DNA of 64,000 nucleotides. Source: Arthrobacter sp. CAN_C5 (lineage in GTDB: Bacteria; Actinomycetota; Actinomycetes; Actinomycetales; Micrococcaceae). This document shows, piece by piece, positions 59,602-64,000 of the stretch. Where the stretch lies: NCBI RefSeq assembly GCF_017875735.1, contig NZ_JAGGMZ010000001.1, forward strand, positions 2,728,001 to 2,792,000, in the 5' to 3' direction. Below the pieces are notes generated by a model. It worked only from the letters and a program-made list of their open reading frames with translations. It was not told the origin of the DNA and did not search any database. Each line of letters starts with the position of its first letter. Within the stretch, counting starts at the first letter, position 1. The position numbers were made by a program, and so were the translations under genes.

Positions 59602-60963
59602 TCAGGTGTTCCCGGGCCCGGCCACAGCGAGCGGGTGCGCTGCAGGAATCCCGAACGACGGCGCGCCGTGCATCCCGTCGACGAGCCACACGGAGACCAG
59701 GTCCCCCGCCGCGAGGCTTCCGGTGCCGACGGGCAGCTGGACCAGGACGTTCGATTCGGCCAGCGCATGGATCAGGTGTGATCCGGGGCCACCCACCAGC
59801 CTAACCGTACCCACCGGCTCACCGGCTGCTGCGCGGGGGGTATACCAGCCACGGCGGACCTGGTGTTTGGCTTCCGGCGAGCTCACCTCCTCCTCAAGGG
59901 CAGCGGTGAGGACCACCCGGGGGTGCGGGACACCGGCGACGGCGGTGAGGGCCGGCCGGAGGAACATCTCGAAGGATACGAGGGCACTGACCGGGTTGCC
60001 CGGGAATCCGAGGAACGGCACACCGCCGATGGTTCCCAACGCCTGCGGCCCGCCGGGCTGCATGGTGACGGAGAGGAATTCGACGCTGCTGTTGGCCAGC
60101 GCCTGTTTCACCACCTCGTACGCACCCTGGCTGATGCCGCCGGTGGTGAGGATCAGGTGGATGCCGCTGTCCGCGACGGCCGCCAGCGCTTCCCGGAGCA
60201 GCGTGGGATTGTCATCCATCAGCCGGTGCCTGATCACTGCGGCGCCCGCATCGAGGAGTGCGGTTTCCAACAGGGTGGTGTTGGCGTCGAAGATCTTCCC
60301 CGGTTGCCGGGTGCTGCCGGGTTCCTGGACCTCGTCCCCGGTGGTGAGCAGCAAGACGGTGAACTGGCGGCGCACCGGGACCGTGGCGATTCCGCAGGCG
60401 GCGAGCAGGCCCAGCTGGGCGGGGCCGAGGAGCGTCCCGGCGGTCAGGGCGGTGGTGCCGGTGGGGATGTCGCTGCCGGCACGGCGGATGTAGGCACCAG
60501 GTTCCACGGTTTCGGGTAGGTCGACGGCGAGTTCGGTGTCCGCCTCGTAGTCGGCCGCTGAGTAGAACTGGGCCGGGGTGACCCGTTCGATCGGGACGAT
60601 GGCACCGGTGTTTCCCGGGATCATCGCGCCGGTCATGATGGGCGCCGCACTCCCCTGCACCAGGTCCGGCGGTTCGATGCCCGCCGGGATGGGCGCTCCC
60701 ACCCTCAGGCTTCGTCCTGACGTGCCACCGGTTGGGTTCAGGTCGTCGACGTGGACCGCGTACCCGTCCATCTGCGAGTTATCAAACGGGGGCAGGCTGA
60801 CCGGAGCCTGCAGGTCGACGGCGAGCACCCGGCCGCGGGCGGCCGCCAGCGGGAGCTCGGTTCCGCCGCCGTCCTGGTCCGTCCGGCTATCAGCCGGGTA
60901 GCTGCTGCTGTAGCGGAGCAGTCCCAGCACTGCCTGCTGGTGTTCCTCGACGCTTCTGATCAT
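59602..60963 (-). CDS. moeA: Molybdopterin molybdenumtransferase
   Basis: Inserts molybdenum into the adenylated cofactor. 453 residues with [14 protein letters not shown] (about residue 60), the MoCF-like domain LLLTTGDEV and [16 protein letters not shown], and the C-terminal domain IV. Upstream of moaC with 40 bases between; divergence to the oxidoreductase is absent, all being on the same strand. Confidence 0.95.
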   Translation of the reverse strand: MIRSVEEHQQAVLGLLRYSSSYPADSRTDQDGGGTELPLAAARGRVLAVDLQAPVSLPPFDNSQMDGYAVHVDDLNPTGGTSGRSLRVGAPIPAGIEPPDLVQGSAAPIMTGAMIPGNTGAIVPIERVTPAQFYSAADYEADTELAVDLPETVEPGAYIRRAGSDIPTGTTALTAGTLLGPAQLGLLAACGIATVPVRRQFTVLLLTTGDEVQEPGSTRQPGKIFDANTTLLETALLDAGAAVIRHRLMDDNPTLLREALAAVADSGIHLILTTGGISQGAYEVVKQALANSSVEFLSVTMQPGGPQALGTIGGVPFLGFPGNPVSALVSFEMFLRPALTAVAGVPHPRVVLTAALEEEVSSPEAKHQVRRGWYTPRAAAGEPVGTVRLVGGPGSHLIHALAESNVLVQLPVGTGSLAAGDLVSVWLVDGMHGAPSFGIPAAHPLAVAGPGNT

Positions 60964-61071
60964 GGGATCCCTACCTGCCGTGACGGTTGCCTCTGGATCT
61001 CCACCCTAGGCCCTGCCGACGGCGATGGCTGGGATGAGGCGAGACGTAAAAGACAGGAGATCCGGGCTCCC

Positions 61072-62655
61072 TCAGGAAACAGTGAAGGTCACCGAGTGCA
61101 GACCCGTGGCGCCGTCGGGTGTGACCGGCGCCACGCGGTCCACCTGCACGGCTCCGGTACGGTCGACGGCGCGGACCTGCACCGTATGGGATCCGGGGGC
61201 CAGGTCCACAGCGGCGCTGAACTGCCGCCAGGTGTCCCGTGAGATTTCGGCGGCCAGCGCCGCGGGCTGCCAGGATCCCTCATCCACCCTCACCTGGACC
61301 GCTTCGATCCCCCGGTGTTGGGCCCACGCGTATCCGGCGATCTGGACCGTTCCCGCGGCCACGCTCGACCGTTCCCGTGGCACGTCGATCCGGGACGAGG
61401 TCTTCACCGGGCCCCGCTCGGACCAGCCACGGGTGGACCAGTAGGCGACGTCGTCGTCGTACCTGGTGACCTTCAGTTCGGTCACCCATTTGGTCGCCGA
61501 GACGAAACCGTACAGCCCGGGAACCACCAGACGGACGGGGAAGCCGTGCTCAACGGGGAGGGTTTCACCGTTCATCCCGATGGCGATCAACGAGTCCCGG
61601 TCGTCAGTCATGGCGTCCAGCGGGGTGCTGGCGGTGAACCCGTCGACGCTGCGCGAAAGCACCATGTCGGCCCCATCCTGCACACCCGCCATGGCCAGCA
61701 GTTCGCGGACCGGCCAGCCGAGCCATTTGGCGTTGCCGATCAGGTCACCGCCCACCACGTTCGAAACGCAGGCGAGGGTGATGTAGCTTTCGACCAGGGG
61801 CTTGGCCAGGAGTTCGTCGAAGGTCAGCTCGACCTCCCGGTCCACCATCCCGGTGACCCGTAGCCGCCAGGTGCCAGGGTCCACCACCGGCACCACCAGT
61901 GCGGTATCGATCCGGTAGTAGTTGTCGTTGGGCGTCACCAGTGGCGGGACACCGTCGACCCCGAGATCCGCGCCCGCCGGGATGACCGCCGCGGCCCGTC
62001 CCGCGACGGCGTCGGGTGCCGGTAGCCGGATCTGGTCCCGGGCCTGCGTCACGAGCGACTGGCTGTTCCGGACCAGGGATGCGGCCGTCCCCGCGAGTGC
62101 CGCCACCGCGCCGCCCACGCCCACACCCAGGAGGAACCTTCGTCGTGCCACCGGTCCGGGGGTCCCGACGTCGGCCGCCCGGCGGGGCTGCCAGGCCACC
62201 AACCGGTCGGTCAGGACGGTGACTAACATGACGCCGAGCACCAGGGCCACCACCGGGGCTGCGAACGCGGCGGTCGAGGACTGCGGCCGCGCAGCGACGG
62301 CGGCGATGCCCGCCAGCCCGAAGACCAGCACCAGGGCCGCGCCGCTCCGACGCCACCGGTACTCAAGGATTCCGGCTCCGGCGGCCACCCCCGCAATGAT
62401 CACAAACATGGTGATCAGGAAGATCAGTTTGTCGGCCGTGCCGAACGTCTCAATCGCCCAGTCCTTGACGCCGGGCGGCAGCACGTCGATCACCGTTGAG
62501 CCGACCGCTGTCACCGGGGAGACCGACGGGCTGACCAGAGCGGCGGTCAGTTCGGCGGCGATCACTGCGATCGCCACCGCAACCAGCCCGGACAGTGCCG
62601 CCCACCCGTTGATCCGTCCCATACCGGTGCACCGTCCTGTCTCTTCTATCGTCAT
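61072..62655 (-). CDS. Membrane-bound molybdopterin-dependent oxidoreductase (sulfite-oxidase-like)
   Basis: 527 residues. Four N-terminal membrane helices (about 17-40, 75-98, 105-120, 130-150) and a fifth at about 172-195 preceded by ARRRFLLGVG, a twin-arginine-like motif. A sulfite oxidase-type Moco domain follows (about 240-420; SYITLACVSNVVGGDL holds the metal-binding cysteine) and a Mo-co dimerisation domain (about 430-525). The catalytic part is likely outside the membrane. Redox substrate unknown. It sits between moeA and moaA in the cofactor block. The ATG 11 codons in (MGRINGWA) has a better upstream site and may be the true start. Confidence 0.88.
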   Translation of the reverse strand: MTIEETGRCTGMGRINGWAALSGLVAVAIAVIAAELTAALVSPSVSPVTAVGSTVIDVLPPGVKDWAIETFGTADKLIFLITMFVIIAGVAAGAGILEYRWRRSGAALVLVFGLAGIAAVAARPQSSTAAFAAPVVALVLGVMLVTVLTDRLVAWQPRRAADVGTPGPVARRRFLLGVGVGGAVAALAGTAASLVRNSQSLVTQARDQIRLPAPDAVAGRAAAVIPAGADLGVDGVPPLVTPNDNYYRIDTALVVPVVDPGTWRLRVTGMVDREVELTFDELLAKPLVESYITLACVSNVVGGDLIGNAKWLGWPVRELLAMAGVQDGADMVLSRSVDGFTASTPLDAMTDDRDSLIAIGMNGETLPVEHGFPVRLVVPGLYGFVSATKWVTELKVTRYDDDVAYWSTRGWSERGPVKTSSRIDVPRERSSVAAGTVQIAGYAWAQHRGIEAVQVRVDEGSWQPAALAAEISRDTWRQFSAAVDLAPGSHTVQVRAVDRTGAVQVDRVAPVTPDGATGLHSVTFTVS

Positions 62656-62736
62656 TAGCCCAACGTCTGCGACCGCCCTTCAGTTCGCCAGGCGAGAATA
62701 AGCCCCCACCGAATAGTGGGCTCAGCTGAAAGGGCG

Positions 62737-62748
62737 TAATCTCGAAAA
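62737..62748 (+). promoter_or_regulatory. moaA: -10 element of a probable leaderless moaA promoter
   Basis: TAATCT (62737-62742) is followed by six bases and the ATG. No ribosome site is present upstream. This is the arrangement typical of leaderless mRNAs, common in actinobacteria. Confidence 0.5.
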
Positions 62749-63828
62749 ATGGGAATTGAACTGGGTATGCCGCACATCGGGGTCCAGCGTCCCACGGATG
62801 CCGGGCCGGGGCTCATGGACAGTTTTGGTCGCAAGGCCACTGACATGCGCCTGTCGTTGACCGACAAATGCAATCTTCGCTGCACCTATTGCATGCCCGC
62901 TGAGGGCCTGGACTGGCTGCAGAAATCGGCGGTTCTCTCCCGGGAGGAGATTGTCCGGCTGGTCCGGATCGGCGTCGACACGCTCGGGGTCCGCGAGCTG
63001 CGCCTGACCGGCGGTGAGCCGCTGGTCCGCGCCGACCTGCTGCAGATCATCAGCGACATCCGCGCCAACCACGCGGATCTTCCCATCTCCATGACCACCA
63101 ACGGGCTGGGACTGGACAAGAAGGCACAGGCGCTCAAGGATGCAGGGTTGAGCAGGATCAATGTGTCGATGGATTCGCTCCACCCCGACACGTTCGCCCA
63201 GCTGACCCGGCGCCCGTTCCTCGACCGGGTGCTGCGCGGCATCGAGGCAGCAGCTGAGGTGGGGCTGGGCCTCGTCAAGATCAACGCTGTGCTGATGCGC
63301 GGCATCAACGACCATGAGGCACCCGACCTGCTCGAGTGGGCCGTCTCCAAGGGCTTCGAGCTGCGCTTCATCGAGCAGATGCCCCTCGACGCCGACCACG
63401 GCTGGACCCGGGACGGCATGATCACCGCCCTGGAAATGCGGACCCTGCTGGAGCAGCAGTTCGTGCTCACCTCCGATCCGCGCAACCGTGACGGCGCCCC
63501 CGCCGAACGCTGGGAGGTGCGGCGGATCGCTGCGCCGGACATCGTCGTCGGAACCGTTGGCATTATCGCCTCCGTCACCGAGCCGTTCTGCGCCGACTGC
63601 CGGCGGACCCGGGTCACCGCCGAGGGGAAGATCATGAGTTGCCTGTTCTCCCGCGAGGAGACCGATCTGCGGGACCTGTTGCGCTCAGACGCCGACGACG
63701 ACGCCATCGCCGCCCGCTGGCAGGACGCCATGTGGGCCAAGCCGAAAGCCCACGGGATGGGCCATGTGGGACTCGGCTCGGAGGACTTCGTCCAGCCGGA
63801 CCGCAGCATGAGCGCGATAGGCGGCTAG
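62749..63828 (+). CDS. moaA: GTP 3',8-cyclase
   Basis: First enzyme of molybdenum cofactor synthesis. 359 residues. N-terminal radical SAM motif CNLRCTYCMP (about residue 43) and the second cluster's cysteines CADCRRTRVTAEGKIMSC (about residues 281-298), plus the terminal AIGG that is essential in the family. It is divergent from the oxidoreductase, and moaD begins immediately after its TAG. Confidence 0.97.
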   Translation: MGIELGMPHIGVQRPTDAGPGLMDSFGRKATDMRLSLTDKCNLRCTYCMPAEGLDWLQKSAVLSREEIVRLVRIGVDTLGVRELRLTGGEPLVRADLLQIISDIRANHADLPISMTTNGLGLDKKAQALKDAGLSRINVSMDSLHPDTFAQLTRRPFLDRVLRGIEAAAEVGLGLVKINAVLMRGINDHEAPDLLEWAVSKGFELRFIEQMPLDADHGWTRDGMITALEMRTLLEQQFVLTSDPRNRDGAPAERWEVRRIAAPDIVVGTVGIIASVTEPFCADCRRTRVTAEGKIMSCLFSREETDLRDLLRSDADDDAIAARWQDAMWAKPKAHGMGHVGLGSEDFVQPDRSMSAIGG

Positions 63829-64000
63829 ATGCTGGTTCGATATTTCGGCGCCGCGCAAGCCGCAGCCGGTGTTGCAGAAGAGCGCCTCGACCTCGCAGCA
63901 GGGTCGCTCGACACGGTGCTCGAGCGCATCACCGCCCGGTACCCGCAGCCGGTTCGGGCTGGCGGGCCGGCGATGCCCGAAGTTCTCGCCCGGAGCAGCT
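63829..64000 (+). CDS. moaD: Molybdopterin synthase sulfur carrier subunit, N-terminal part (cut by window edge)
   Basis: 57 codons are visible from the ATG at 63829, adjoining the moaA stop. LVRYFGAAQAAAGVAEERLD is a beta-grasp MoaD/ThiS start, and LDTVLERITARYP is the following helix. The C-terminal GG carrying sulfur is beyond the window. Fits the moaA-moaD order. Confidence 0.85.
   Translation, partial: MLVRYFGAAQAAAGVAEERLDLAAGSLDTVLERITARYPQPVRAGGPAMPEVLARSS

Overview
The window is a dense, GC-rich chromosomal segment of an actinobacterium, most likely a member of the Micrococcales close to Arthrobacter (Micrococcaceae). This rests on the gene order (argC-J-B-D-F; pheST; infC-rpmI-rplT; hisC-B-H-A; LysM gene/lexA; dapF-miaA-miaB; recX-recA-DUF3046; dapA-rnj-ftsK-pgsA-cinA-clgR), on actinobacteria-type SOS boxes, on a DUF222/13E12 HNH gene, and on several promoters of leaderless type. 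No rRNA, tRNA, CRISPR array, insertion sequence or prophage was seen. Almost everything is single-copy housekeeping DNA with a few accessory islands.

Layout. 1-4973 (minus): arginine biosynthesis genes argC, argJ, argB, argD and the start of argF, with a probable ArgR operator upstream. 5097-6062: a quinone oxidoreductase, followed by a spacer with a large nested palindrome and direct repeats. 6325-9959: pheT and pheS. 10114-16523: an accessory stretch with a small HExxH protein, a SIMPL protein, a DUF222-HNH protein behind an SOS-like box, a two-gene unit encoding a membrane-anchored sigma-like protein and a membrane protein with Ig-like domains, pyroglutamyl peptidase and a cysteine-desulfurase-like enzyme. 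16736-21309: two convergent ABC exporters. 21395-25358: a Rv2578c-family radical SAM protein, a Nudix hydrolase, an AraJ-like transporter and a SpoU methyltransferase. 25441-27321: infC-rpmI-rplT with an AUU start for IF-3 and an attenuator-like leader. 28088-33699: histidine biosynthesis plus SseB-like and MFS genes and a 52-residue membrane protein. 33942-38962: a LysM division-inhibitor candidate, lexA, a DinG-type helicase and hflX. 39106-43610: a small hypothetical, an RsmC-like methyltransferase, dapF, miaA and miaB. 43671-48510: a lytic-transglycosylase-like secreted protein, recX, recA, DUF3046, a MarR regulator and clgR. 48730-55528: cinA, pgsA, ftsK, rnj and dapA. 55617-58082: an acyltransferase-like membrane protein, a TPR-like membrane protein and dapB. 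58125-64000: molybdenum cofactor genes (moaE, mog, moaC, moeA, moaA, partial moaD) around a membrane-bound molybdopterin oxidoreductase.

How it works together. A DNA-damage theme runs through the window. LexA is encoded here, and SOS-like sites lie in front of lexA itself, the divergent LysM gene, recA(-recX) and the DUF222-HNH gene. A related but longer palindrome sits directly in front of the Rv2578c-like gene. The molybdenum block supplies cofactor to the oxidoreductase embedded in it. The dapA, dapB and dapF genes feed lysine and peptidoglycan synthesis.

The most unusual unit is 12835-14546. Its first gene joins two N-terminal membrane segments to sigma region 2-like and region 4-like segments. 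The second, overlapping gene has a short cytoplasmic N-terminus, one membrane segment and about three Big_2-type Ig domains. Together they look like a signalling pair whose sigma-like component stays at the membrane.
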